Notes under the pieces: model-generated
Database searches by the model: none
What the model was told of the DNA's origin: nothing
What the model saw: the letters and a program-made list of their open reading frames with translations, nothing else
Assembly (NCBI RefSeq): GCF_019970065.1
Contig: NZ_JAHXYH010000004.1
Location: forward strand, 434,001 to 498,000
Length of the DNA: 64,000 bases
Origin: Chryseobacterium sp. OSA05B
Lineage (GTDB): Bacteria; Bacteroidota; Bacteroidia; Flavobacteriales; Weeksellaceae
Direction: 5' to 3'
Translations under genes and position numbers: made by a program
Shown: positions 18,319 to 26,258 of the stretch, piece by piece
How positions within the stretch are numbered: the first letter of the stretch is position 1
How the letters are laid out: every line of letters starts with the position of its first letter

Positions 18319-21006
18319 CTAGAAAGTCACATCAAGACCCACATAAAAATTAGCCTTCATAATAGGCGCATACACCATCCCGCCATCAAAATAATTTCCA
18401 AAAGGATTTCTGAAATCAACAATGGCATTTTTCTGATAGTAAGACGTAAGGTTTTCGCCACCCAAATAAGCTCTTATTTTTTTATTAAAGTTCCTTGAAA
18501 TCTGTGCGTTCAGTACGGCATAAGAATCAGAATATACCGGTAACTGGAATTCAGCAGGATTGGTTGACGTGTCCGGAAGTCTCTGTTTTCCTACCCAGTT
18601 CAGGGTCGTATCAAAACTCCAGAATCCTCCATTATTATTTTTATTCGTTGCATAGGCAAGATTCACAAAACCTCTGTGCTTGGCCATGAAAGGAACTTCT
18701 CTTCTGCCATCGATATAATCTGCCTGAACATCGTAATATTTATAAGCCAATCTCACATCAAAGTTCTTTAAAGGCGTAAAATCCCATTGCGTCTGAAAAG
18801 AATTTGCAAAAGATTTCCCTTCCAGATTATAGAAAGTCAGCTGTTGTGGAGAACGATCAAGATCAACAAGCACCTGATCCTGGAAATCTGTTCTGAAAAA
18901 GTCTGCAACAATAGAAGATTTTCTTCCGAAAAGTTTGAATTCCTGCTGTAAGCTGGCTCCATAGTTCCACGCAATTTCAGGTCTTAATCCGTAAATATTT
19001 CCACCGTTCTGAAGAATCTGAATACTTCTGTTCGAGGCAAAATACTGTTGGTTTTCTGCAAAAACATTAGCCGTTCTGAATCCTCTTCCCGCAGAAAGTC
19101 TTAAGATGGTCTGAGGCGTGAAATCATATTTGAAATTAAGTCTTGGTGTAAACTGAGTACCTGCAAGATTATGAAAATCTGCTCTGGCTCCAGCAACTAA
19201 AGTATATTTTAATCCTGTTAAAGTATACTCTGCAAAAATTCCGGGAACGATTTCATTTCTCTTCATGTCATCCTTTAAATACGTTTCCTCGTAGCCGTCA
19301 TACAAAAAGCTGGCTCCGGCTTTATACTTGTGATTCGTATTTCCGATGATGCTTTCAAAGATTAAATTTGAATAATAGGTATGTTGCTTCCCGGCATAAT
19401 TTCTCAGTCCGAAAAAGCTGTCCTGCTGGTGATAGACATACTGGTTCATCCAGCCTAAACTCTGGTAAGGCTTTCCTTTAAATACATATCCTGTTTTATT
19501 CCAAACCTGAAATCTGGAAATATCAATTCCGACACCATAGGCACCCTGCTCGTCCTGAGGAAGCTTTTTATCAAATCCGATCTGTCCGGCTGTTCTCTCA
19601 TCCTTGATGAAATTAATTCCAAAATGAGATCCGAATCCTGATTTTTCAAGATCATTATAATTAAGGAGATACGCTGCGTTGATTTGTGTTCCTTTCGGTC
19701 TGTCCAGGAAAGTATCGTGATTCATATCCGTATCTCCGAAAGTTCCGTTTCCGTGCAGTAAAAAGGTCTGAGACCATTTATCGTTAATAGGAGAGACGCT
19801 TGTGATATTGGCTTCAGCTCTTCCGTTGAAGTCAGCGAAAATATTTAATGAAGTTTCAGGTTCTTTAGCATTTTTTAAAAGTTCAGTATTGATCTGCCCT
19901 GTGATGCTTTCGTAGCCGTTTGTTACCGTACTTCCGCCTTTTGTCAGCTGAATGCTTTCAATCCATCTTCCGGGAATGAAATTCAGTCCATAGGCTGAAG
20001 CAAGACCTCTAATCTCCGGTAAAAGCTCCTTCGTTAAACTGGTGTATTTCTGATCCAGCCCCAGCATTTTCAGCTGTTTGGTTCCTGTAACGGCATTACT
20101 GAAAGAAACATCTACTGTGGCGTTGGTTTCAAAACTTTCCGACAGATTACAGCAAGCTGCTTTTAGTAATTCCTTCTTATCGATATTAAAGACAAGACCT
20201 GCTTCTTTTTTGCTTAATGCAGTCGCTGCTTTTGACCCGGTAATGGTAACGCCCTCAATGTTTTTTTCAGACGGTTGATGATCTTCGGTCTGAGCAGCTG
20301 CCTGATGTTCTTTGTGATCGTCCTGCTTTGTTCCTTCTTCGAAATGAACATTCGGGTTTGCTTCTCCAAGAGGAATATCTCTGTCATACAGACAACATCC
20401 CGGAAGGTTTTTGTAAACGGCATCCGTTGTTTTGTATTTTTCATTGTCATGACCAGCATCGGCAATAGCTTTCAGAACCTTATCTGATGAGGTTTTTGAA
20501 GGGTCAAAATGTAGAGTGACCGTCTGCTTTTCTGCGCTCCATTCTGCTGAATCTGCACCGGCTGTTTTGGCTGCTTTTTCGATTCTGGCTTTACAGGAAG
20601 CACAATTTCCTTTTACATAAAACTCATTTTCGTTTTTAGCATGCTGATGATGAGTTTCTGTGGGAGAAGGTTGCAGATCCCTTTCATAATGACAACATCC
20701 CGGAAGACCTGTATAAGCATTGTCCGGTGATTTGAATTTTTCATTGTCGTGACCGGCATCGGCTACTTTCTTTAGGATTTCATCTGCAGAAACTTTACCG
20801 TCGGTTTCTAGAGTTAGAGTTTGCAGATCTATTGAATAAACAGCGGTTTTGGCGCCTGCTTTTTTGGCAGCAGTTTCTATTCTGGTCTGGCACATCTCGC
20901 AGTTTCCTTTGACTTTGAAGTGGCTTTTTGGTGGGTTTTGTGCTGATATAAAGTGTACAGACAGGATCATTAGACCAAGAATAAACTTGGAAATATATAA
21001 TTTCAT
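18319..21006 (-). CDS. TonB-dependent receptor with two N-terminal heavy-metal-associated (HMA) domains
   Basis: An 895-residue outer-membrane receptor. After a signal peptide (1-22) come two HMA-like modules about 100 residues apart: about 30-110 with GNCEMC (C36/C39) and about 130-210 with GNCASC (C135/C138). Each ends in a repeated LPGCC(H/L)Y(E/D)RD motif with a Cys pair (104-105, 204-205). A His-rich linker follows, then a plug domain (KKEAGLVFNIDKKELLKAACCNLSESFE, which has its own Cys pair) and a 22-strand-type barrel ending in VTF. The CxxC modules point to soft metals, most likely copper, either for uptake or for sensing. It is the last gene of an apparent operon with the HYC_CC_PP-type protein and the repeat lipoprotein. 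Confidence 0.88.
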   Translation of the reverse strand: MKLYISKFILGLMILSVHFISAQNPPKSHFKVKGNCEMCQTRIETAAKKAGAKTAVYSIDLQTLTLETDGKVSADEILKKVADAGHDNEKFKSPDNAYTGLPGCCHYERDLQPSPTETHHQHAKNENEFYVKGNCASCKARIEKAAKTAGADSAEWSAEKQTVTLHFDPSKTSSDKVLKAIADAGHDNEKYKTTDAVYKNLPGCCLYDRDIPLGEANPNVHFEEGTKQDDHKEHQAAAQTEDHQPSEKNIEGVTITGSKAATALSKKEAGLVFNIDKKELLKAACCNLSESFETNATVDVSFSNAVTGTKQLKMLGLDQKYTSLTKELLPEIRGLASAYGLNFIPGRWIESIQLTKGGSTVTNGYESITGQINTELLKNAKEPETSLNIFADFNGRAEANITSVSPINDKWSQTFLLHGNGTFGDTDMNHDTFLDRPKGTQINAAYLLNYNDLEKSGFGSHFGINFIKDERTAGQIGFDKKLPQDEQGAYGVGIDISRFQVWNKTGYVFKGKPYQSLGWMNQYVYHQQDSFFGLRNYAGKQHTYYSNLIFESIIGNTNHKYKAGASFLYDGYEETYLKDDMKRNEIVPGIFAEYTLTGLKYTLVAGARADFHNLAGTQFTPRLNFKYDFTPQTILRLSAGRGFRTANVFAENQQYFASNRSIQILQNGGNIYGLRPEIAWNYGASLQQEFKLFGRKSSIVADFFRTDFQDQVLVDLDRSPQQLTFYNLEGKSFANSFQTQWDFTPLKNFDVRLAYKYYDVQADYIDGRREVPFMAKHRGFVNLAYATNKNNNGGFWSFDTTLNWVGKQRLPDTSTNPAEFQLPVYSDSYAVLNAQISRNFNKKIRAYLGGENLTSYYQKNAIVDFRNPFGNYFDGGMVYAPIMKANFYVGLDVTF

Positions 21007-21074
21007 TTTGTTTAAAAGTTTTGATTAATTATAAACGGTCCATTAAAATACTTAACGGACTCACTGTTTGGGAA

Positions 21075-21434
21075 TTAACCTATCTTGGGCGGTTGCCAGA
21101 TCTCTTTTAAACGGTCTGATAAATGAGGCGGTGAATATTGGAACTGAGGATTCTTATTGGCTTTGTAATAAGACAGTTCGAAATGTAAGCCTTTAGAAAA
21201 CGGTGTTTCTATATACGTATAGCATGCAACGCACGTTGAACAGCAGTCATCATTGCATGAGGACTTTGTATCACGGTCTTTACTATCTTTTGAAGTGTGA
21301 TTTTTGCAGCAATCGCTCTTTTCGGGCTTGGCTTTACAGCAGGTGTCCTGCATAGATTGAGAGTAGAAGCTGTCTTTAGGAACTAAAAAAATTCCTAGAC
21401 AAAAAATAACTGCAAGAATGTGAAACAGCTTCAT
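21075..21434 (-). CDS. Small Cys-rich secreted protein, HYC_CC_PP-type
   Basis: A 119-residue protein when started at MKLFHILAVIFCLG (21434); upstream codons are probably not used because this start opens directly into a signal peptide. The mature part is dense in cysteine (DTCCKAK, SDCCKN, NDDCCSTCVACYTY) and ends in DRLKEIWQPPK. This Cys pattern and the terminal PP match small proteins regularly found beside HMA-containing TonB receptors in Bacteroidota. Function is unknown; metal binding or delivery to the receptor is likely. It lies 68 bases before the receptor gene and 19 after the lipoprotein gene. Confidence 0.75.
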   Translation of the reverse strand: MKLFHILAVIFCLGIFLVPKDSFYSQSMQDTCCKAKPEKSDCCKNHTSKDSKDRDTKSSCNDDCCSTCVACYTYIETPFSKGLHFELSYYKANKNPQFQYSPPHLSDRLKEIWQPPKIG

Positions 21435-21453
21435 CTCTGCAAAACTACAAAAA

Positions 21454-22101
21454 TTATGACAAAGGATCACCAACTTTTAATGCACAGTTGTGCCAAGGTT
21501 CTCCATGTGCCGGGTTCAGTTTGGGTTTTGGCCCTGTTGGAGCTGGTGCGGTTACCGGGCCGGGAACGTTTTGTGCACTTTGAACAGGTTGTGGTGCAGG
21601 TGTTGGGTTTGGTACCGGTGCTGGTTTGCTGCTTAAGGGCTGACCTACCGGAATATCACATCTGTGACCTGGCTGTCCGTGCGGAGGGTTCATGCCTGGA
21701 GCAGTTTTCACCTGCTTTGCATTATTGTCAACCACTGCTTTTCCTGCTGACATAGAATTGGCATCTATTTTAATAGGGTTATTTGGGTTTTGGCCGGGAG
21801 CCGTCTGTATAGCTGTAGGGCTTACATTAAGCGGCTGTCCGACAGGGATATCACATCTGTGACCTGGCTGCCCGTGAGGAGGGTTCTTGATTCCCGGCGC
21901 TGCTGCAATAGGAGCAGGATTTGGATTGGACTGTACGCCTGCCTGATCCAGCAGGGAAGCTTTAGGCGCTGCGTTAACGGCTACATTGGGCTGTTGAACA
22001 GCGGCTTCTTCTTTTAAATAAGTAGCCTTTTCGTCTTTATTACATGAAACGGCCAGTAAAGAGATGGCGATAGCGCCTAAGAATGTATTTTTCATATCCA
22101 A
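21454..22101 (-). CDS. Lipoprotein with three His/Cys repeats
   Basis: A 215-residue (or 213 from MKNTF) Pro/Ala-rich lipoprotein with lipobox LLAVSC (Cys20). Three copies of a 19-residue motif stand out: two identical copies reading NPPHGQPGHRCDIPVGQPL at 73-91 and 138-156, and a diverged copy with HGEPWHNC at 196-214. Each repeat offers two His and one Cys, suggesting metal or haem binding, and the linkers are disordered. It heads the operon with the HYC_CC_PP-type protein and the HMA receptor. Function unknown; I infer a periplasmic or surface metal chaperone or buffer. Confidence 0.75.
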   Translation of the reverse strand: MDMKNTFLGAIAISLLAVSCNKDEKATYLKEEAAVQQPNVAVNAAPKASLLDQAGVQSNPNPAPIAAAPGIKNPPHGQPGHRCDIPVGQPLNVSPTAIQTAPGQNPNNPIKIDANSMSAGKAVVDNNAKQVKTAPGMNPPHGQPGHRCDIPVGQPLSSKPAPVPNPTPAPQPVQSAQNVPGPVTAPAPTGPKPKLNPAHGEPWHNCALKVGDPLS

Positions 22102-22111
22102 TCGTATGAAA

Positions 22112-22150
22112 CAAAATTAGCAAAACATTTTCAATTGTTTTGCTAATTTT
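22112..22150. other. Perfect 15-bp inverted repeat overlapping a promoter-like -7 element
   Basis: AAAATTAGCAAAACA (22113-22127) pairs perfectly with TGTTTTGCTAATTTT (22136-22150) around an 8-base loop. It follows the response-regulator stop and precedes the repeat lipoprotein. It could be an A/T-rich terminator. The left arm also contains TAATTTTG on the minus strand (22119-22112), matching TAnnTTTG, so it could instead be an operator at the lipoprotein promoter. Confidence 0.6.
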
Positions 22151-22173
22151 ATATTTATAATCTGAATTCAGAA

Positions 22174-22860
22174 CTAATTTTTAACCAAAAGCCTGAATCC
22201 TTCTCCGTGAACGTTGATAATTTCCAATCCTTCGTCGTCTTTTAATAACTTACGAAGTTTTGCGATATACACGTCCATACTTCTTGCCGTAAAGTAATTT
22301 TCCTTTTTCCAGATCTTTCTCAACGCCAGATCTCTGGGCATAAAATCATTTCTGTGGATACAAAGAAGTTTCAACAGCTCATTTTCTTTTGGAGAAAGTT
22401 TGTATTCTTTATCACCTACTTTCAGCTGTCTCAGCATAGAGTCGAAGAAAATATTGCTGATCTTGAACTGCTCCTGTTCTTCATTTTCTAAAGTAGAGCT
22501 TCTCTGCAGGATTGCTTTGATCTTGTATAAAAGAAGTTCCGTATCAAACGGCTTTGTAATATAGTCGTCCGCTCCCAGTTGGTACCCTTTCAGGATATCT
22601 TCTCTCATATTTCTTGCCGTAAGGAATATGATGGGCGTATTTTTATCGATTTTTTTTACGTCTTCCGCTAATGAGAATCCGTCTTTTTTTGGCATCATTA
22701 CATCAAAAATACAGATGTCAAATTCATTTTCTGTAAATTCTTTCAACCCCTGTTCCCCATCTGTAGCAAGGGTAACCTCAAAGTTATTGATCGTTAAATA
22801 ATCCTTCAGCACTGCCCCGAAACTCTGATCGTCTTCTACTAATAATATTCTGTTGCTCAT
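22174..22860 (-). CDS. OmpR-family response regulator
   Basis: A 228-residue two-domain regulator. Receiver domain 1-120 has the acidic pair EDD (9-11), phospho-acceptor Asp53 in CIFDVMMPKKDG, the Thr of FLTA and the Lys of TKPFD. The C-terminal winged-helix DNA-binding domain (about 135-225) shows YKLSPKENELLKLLC and the recognition-helix region ARSMDVYIAKLRKLL. It resembles the RprY type common in Bacteroidota. The histidine kinase gene lies 151 bases upstream on the same strand, so the two are presumably a pair. The target genes are unknown; the adjacent metal operon is a possible target. Confidence 0.93.
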   Translation of the reverse strand: MSNRILLVEDDQSFGAVLKDYLTINNFEVTLATDGEQGLKEFTENEFDICIFDVMMPKKDGFSLAEDVKKIDKNTPIIFLTARNMREDILKGYQLGADDYITKPFDTELLLYKIKAILQRSSTLENEEQEQFKISNIFFDSMLRQLKVGDKEYKLSPKENELLKLLCIHRNDFMPRDLALRKIWKKENYFTARSMDVYIAKLRKLLKDDEGLEIINVHGEGFRLLVKN

Positions 22861-23011
22861 GATTTTAATAATTAAAATTAATGATTAAAAATTAAGAATG
22901 AACGTTCTCACTCTATCTTCTATATTTTGTTATTTGGTTCTATATTGTATAATTGATGAATGATTATTGATCCGTCTTATCATCCACCATTCATCGCGCA
23001 TCATTCATGAC

Positions 23012-24559
23012 TTAGGTTATCGGCAGTTTGATCGTAAATGTACTTCCCTTACCTTTATGGGAGTCTACGATGATTTGCCCTTTGTGCAGTTCTGCAATTT
23101 TCTTTACATAAGAAAGTCCCAGTCCCTGTCCTTTTACATTGTGGATATTTCCGGTTTCTTCTCTGAAGAACTTTTCAAAAATCTTGGTTTTGTTCTCCGT
23201 TTCCATTCCCATTCCTTTATCTGAAATCTCTATGATGTACCAGTTTCCTTCATTTCTTGTTTTTACATGAATTTCAGGAGCTTCAGGAGAATATTTATTG
23301 GCATTGTCCAACAGGTTCACCAGCATATTGGAGATATGGAATTCGTCTATTTTAAAGGTATAATTGGAAGCATTAAATTCCTGAGTCAGTGATCCGTTTC
23401 TCTGTTTTACAATCAGATTGAAAGATTCTGTTGTTCTCTTGATCAGCTCGCGTACATTGGTTTCCCTTAAGAAAAGTTCTACTTCATTTCTTTCAAGTTT
23501 GGACATATTCAGGACATTTTCCACCTGCTTTTTCATCCTTAAATTTTCCTGCTTGATCAGTTCCGAGTAGTATTTAACCTTCTCAGGATTGGTCGCGATC
23601 TTGTCATTGGCCAAAGAATCTGTTGCTACAGAAATCGTTGCCAGCGGAGTTTTAAACTCGTGAGACATATTATTGATGAAATCTGTTTTTACTTCTGCCA
23701 GTTTCTTTTGTCTCATCATATAATTAATGGAAATAATATAAATTCCAAGAATTGTCAGGAGGGAAAGGAAGGTTCCGAGAAGCATCGGCCAGTTGTTCAT
23801 AGCCAGTGAGTATTCTTTTTTAGGAAATACCAAAGCCAGACTGTATAAAGTCCGGTTTTTTATGTCTGTAAAAAGAGGGTAGGTGTAAGTATTGTTGTCC
23901 TTTTTCTCTTTGTAGGCTTTATTGGCAACGCTGGTGAGCTTGTTGTTCTGGTCGATGACTCCATACCCGAACTTGGCTGTGATGCCTTTTATTTTCAGCT
24001 CTTTTGCGATGACCGAATCAAGAATTTTCGGATCCACTCTTTTACCGATCGGAAGATTGGTTCCTACCACTTTTACGAATTCTTTTACCGCATAATCTCC
24101 GTTTTCAATATCGGTATTAAGTTCTGAGGTAAGAAGTTCCCGGTTGGTGGTGTCCTTTTTTACCTTGTAGGCGGCGTTGTCTGTATATAAAGTGGTCAGC
24201 TTAAGAGTATCCCCTTTTTGAGAGATCGGAAGCTGTGTCTTTGATATAATATTTTTGGAATAAATAATCTGGCGTTGTGTACCGGAATCTTGTACCTGCT
24301 GGATGGTGGTTAAAGAAGGTTGGTCTTTGCCGGCGATGACATTGTTTCTTAAATTACTATAGCCTTGATTCAGGTATTTATCAGCTTCAATTTCCTCAAT
24401 ATTTTTTGAAGTATTTTCTAAAACAGAGTACACTTTATTCGAGAATTCCTGTTCCAGAGCACCGTAATAACCTTTCAGCCAATAAAATTGGAGCGTAACA
24501 AAAACAATCAGTGAGATTGTCATAAACACCGAAATTATTGGGATGAATTTATTATTCAT
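23012..24559 (-). CDS. Membrane sensor histidine kinase
   Basis: A 515-residue sensor kinase. A transmembrane helix near 7-29 and another near 257-280 flank a periplasmic sensing region of about 225 residues without a recognised fold. A HisKA dimerisation domain follows with the phospho-acceptor His300 in INNMSHEFKTPL, then a HATPase_c domain with N box (NLLDNANKYS), G1 (ISDKGMGME) and G2 (GQGLGLSYVKKI). It precedes the OmpR-type regulator in the same direction. The stimulus cannot be read from sequence. Confidence 0.92.
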   Translation of the reverse strand: MNNKFIPIISVFMTISLIVFVTLQFYWLKGYYGALEQEFSNKVYSVLENTSKNIEEIEADKYLNQGYSNLRNNVIAGKDQPSLTTIQQVQDSGTQRQIIYSKNIISKTQLPISQKGDTLKLTTLYTDNAAYKVKKDTTNRELLTSELNTDIENGDYAVKEFVKVVGTNLPIGKRVDPKILDSVIAKELKIKGITAKFGYGVIDQNNKLTSVANKAYKEKKDNNTYTYPLFTDIKNRTLYSLALVFPKKEYSLAMNNWPMLLGTFLSLLTILGIYIISINYMMRQKKLAEVKTDFINNMSHEFKTPLATISVATDSLANDKIATNPEKVKYYSELIKQENLRMKKQVENVLNMSKLERNEVELFLRETNVRELIKRTTESFNLIVKQRNGSLTQEFNASNYTFKIDEFHISNMLVNLLDNANKYSPEAPEIHVKTRNEGNWYIIEISDKGMGMETENKTKIFEKFFREETGNIHNVKGQGLGLSYVKKIAELHKGQIIVDSHKGKGSTFTIKLPIT

Positions 24560-24737
24560 TATTTAATTGTATATATATTGAGAAAAATGAATGTTAAAAT
24601 TAATTATTTTAAGACTTGATAAACAAAAAACGAGCCAAAAAATTGTTTAATTTCTCTTAAAAGGGAGTTTTTTAACAATTATTTATGAATTTTAAATTAC
24701 TTGTCCTATGGAAAGTCCTCCAAACTTAGAAATTAAC

Positions 24738-24745
24738 TAGCTTTG
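24738..24745 (+). promoter_or_regulatory. Candidate -7 element for the SRPBCC gene
   Basis: TAGCTTTG matches the Bacteroidota TAnnTTTG -7 consensus and ends 16 bases before the start codon. No well-spaced TTG -33 element was found. Confidence 0.45.
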
Positions 24746-24761
24746 GTAAAAATAATTACTT

Positions 24762-25247
24762 ATGGAATCTAATATTGTTTTTAACAAAGATTTTGACTCA
24801 AACAGTGTTTATGTCATGACCGTTTATGATGCGGATGTCTCAAAAGTATGGGATTATTTTACGCAGGCTGGATTACTTGATCAATGGTGGGGCCCAAAAC
24901 CCTGGAAATGTGAAACCGTAAACCAGGATTTTAAAGAAGGCGGAATCTGGCAGTACGCAATGGTAGGCCCGAACGGTGAGAAATCATATGCACAAGTTCA
25001 GTACGGCGAAATTATGGAACACCGAAGCTTTGATGGGCTGGATTCTTTCTGTGATGAAAAAGGAAACATCAATGAAAATTTCGGACAATCGAAATGGCTG
25101 TTTGGATTTACGGGGATAGAAGAAGGAGTGAAAGTAACCGTTAATATTCATTTCCCATCTCAGGAAACGATGAATCAGCTGCTGGAAATGGGTTTTGAAG
25201 AAGGATTTAAAACGGGGCTGACACAGCTGAGAGAAGTGTTGATTTGA
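24762..25247 (+). CDS. SRPBCC (AHSA1-like) domain protein
   Basis: A 161-residue cytoplasmic protein spanning one SRPBCC/START-like fold of the Aha1-homologue type. Typical signatures are VWDYFTQAGLLDQWWGPKPWKCE near residues 27-49 (an alpha-helix followed by WWGP) and the C-terminal helix FEEGFKTGLTQLREVL. Members bind small hydrophobic ligands, and most bacterial ones have no known substrate. It stands alone, divergent from the histidine kinase and convergent with the 25498-28304 operon. Confidence 0.85.
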   Translation: MESNIVFNKDFDSNSVYVMTVYDADVSKVWDYFTQAGLLDQWWGPKPWKCETVNQDFKEGGIWQYAMVGPNGEKSYAQVQYGEIMEHRSFDGLDSFCDEKGNINENFGQSKWLFGFTGIEEGVKVTVNIHFPSQETMNQLLEMGFEEGFKTGLTQLREVLI

Positions 25248-25284
25248 TGATACGATGATTTGATGATTTGATGATTTGAATGAT
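25241..25284. repeat. Short tandem repeat just after the SRPBCC gene
   Basis: Four to five imperfect copies of ATGATTTG/TGATGATT begin at the SRPBCC stop codon. Such simple direct repeats may vary in length between strains. No function is evident. Confidence 0.6.
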
Positions 25285-25319
25285 TGGAAAAATGCAGAGA
25301 TGTTGTCTTTTTACGTTTT

Positions 25320-25370
25320 GGCTGAAGCCTTTGGTTTTTTTGTAAAAGAAAAGACGGGCTAAAGCCCGTC
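25320..25370. repeat. Palindromic intergenic element (REP-like) between convergent genes
   Basis: Two compact palindromes, GGCTGAAGCC (25320-25329) and GACGGGCTAAAGCCCGTC (25353-25370), sit 24 bases apart between the converging SRPBCC gene and the 112-residue gene. The second would form a tight G/C hairpin and may stop transcription from either side. It has the look of a dispersed palindromic repeat. Confidence 0.5.
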
Positions 25371-25497
25371 CCTATTGAATTTTATATATGCATATGCATT
25401 TGAGATTTGAAATAATGTGATTGTTCATAGAATCCTCAGATTTGTAACCTTGTACATCATTCTAATCGCCATATCATCGTATTCTCAAATCAGCACA

Positions 25498-25836
25498 TCA
25501 AATTAGCTCTTCCTCTTGAAAATACTGTATAATTGCTTTTTTCATCAGAAGAGACTGTTCGTTTGGTCTTAATTCCGGAAGTTCTTCCAGTTTGTCATAT
25601 TGTGGCCATCCGTCTTCATAGTGGGTAAATTTGTAGTACCCGAATGGTTCGAGTAATCTGCATACTGCAATGTGGATCAAATTTACTTTGTCTTCTTTTG
25701 TATATTTTTGTTGGCCGCTTCCAAGTTCCTGTAGCCCGATCAGAAACAATAGCGTTTCAATCGGAGGATTTTTTTCAGTATCGAAAGTATCTACAAAGAA
25801 CTGTTCTATTTTTTGCCAATAATCGCCTTCGTTCAT
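25498..25836 (-). CDS. Conserved hypothetical protein, 112 residues
   Basis: A small soluble protein without signal peptide or membrane segment. It is acidic and mainly helical, with YWQKIEQFFVDTF, IETLLFLIGLQELGSG and KVNLIHIAVCRLLEPFGYYKF, and ends in a run of glutamates (FQEEELI). I do not recognise a family. It is the third gene of an apparent operon after oligopeptidase B and the four-helix-bundle protein, 32 bases downstream of the latter. Confidence 0.7.
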   Translation of the reverse strand: MNEGDYWQKIEQFFVDTFDTEKNPPIETLLFLIGLQELGSGQQKYTKEDKVNLIHIAVCRLLEPFGYYKFTHYEDGWPQYDKLEELPELRPNEQSLLMKKAIIQYFQEEELI

Positions 25837-25868
25837 ATGATTGATTAATGATGATTTATAATTGATTG

Positions 25869-26258
25869 TTAATGCGTTTTAAGTTCTTCACTCAGTTTCT
25901 TTTTATAGGCTGATGTTGCTTTTACAATCTCATCAGCTTCCTTGAGTAGACCATTTGTTTTTTCTGTCTGAAGAAGCTTTAGTTCATCAATCAGTTCCAG
26001 CCAAAATAATGTTTCGTCAGCTTCTTCAACGACGATGCATATTTTGGAATATTTTTCTTTTAGAGAGCGGGCTCTGCACATTGCTCTGTAATTGCTGGCT
26101 GTTGATGATGCTGATCTGAAAATTTGTTTTCTGATATTCGATATCTTATCTGAATATGGAATTTCAGACAACTCATTAATAATAGCGATTGTCAAAGATT
26201 TGGTTCTTTGTGAAAACACCTGATTATAATTATTGTCCGTATTCACATCATTCATCAT
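25869..26258 (-). CDS. Four-helix-bundle protein (S23 / TIGR02436-like)
   Basis: A 129-residue protein with the pattern of the four-helix-bundle family first seen in rRNA intervening sequences: SLTIAIINELSEIPYSDKISNIRKQIFRSASSTASNYRAM followed by EKYSKICIVVEEADETLFWLELI. Here it is a normal stand-alone gene and not inside rRNA. Its ATG directly abuts the stop codon of the oligopeptidase B gene, so the two are probably translationally coupled. The molecular role of the family is unknown. Confidence 0.85.
   Translation of the reverse strand: MMNDVNTDNNYNQVFSQRTKSLTIAIINELSEIPYSDKISNIRKQIFRSASSTASNYRAMCRARSLKEKYSKICIVVEEADETLFWLELIDELKLLQTEKTNGLLKEADEIVKATSAYKKKLSEELKTH

Noticed and set aside
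25353..25370. GACGGGCTAAAGCCCGTC as a dedicated terminator
   Set aside because: It may stop transcription, but it has no T run on either side and looks like a dispersed palindrome, so it was listed as a repeat.
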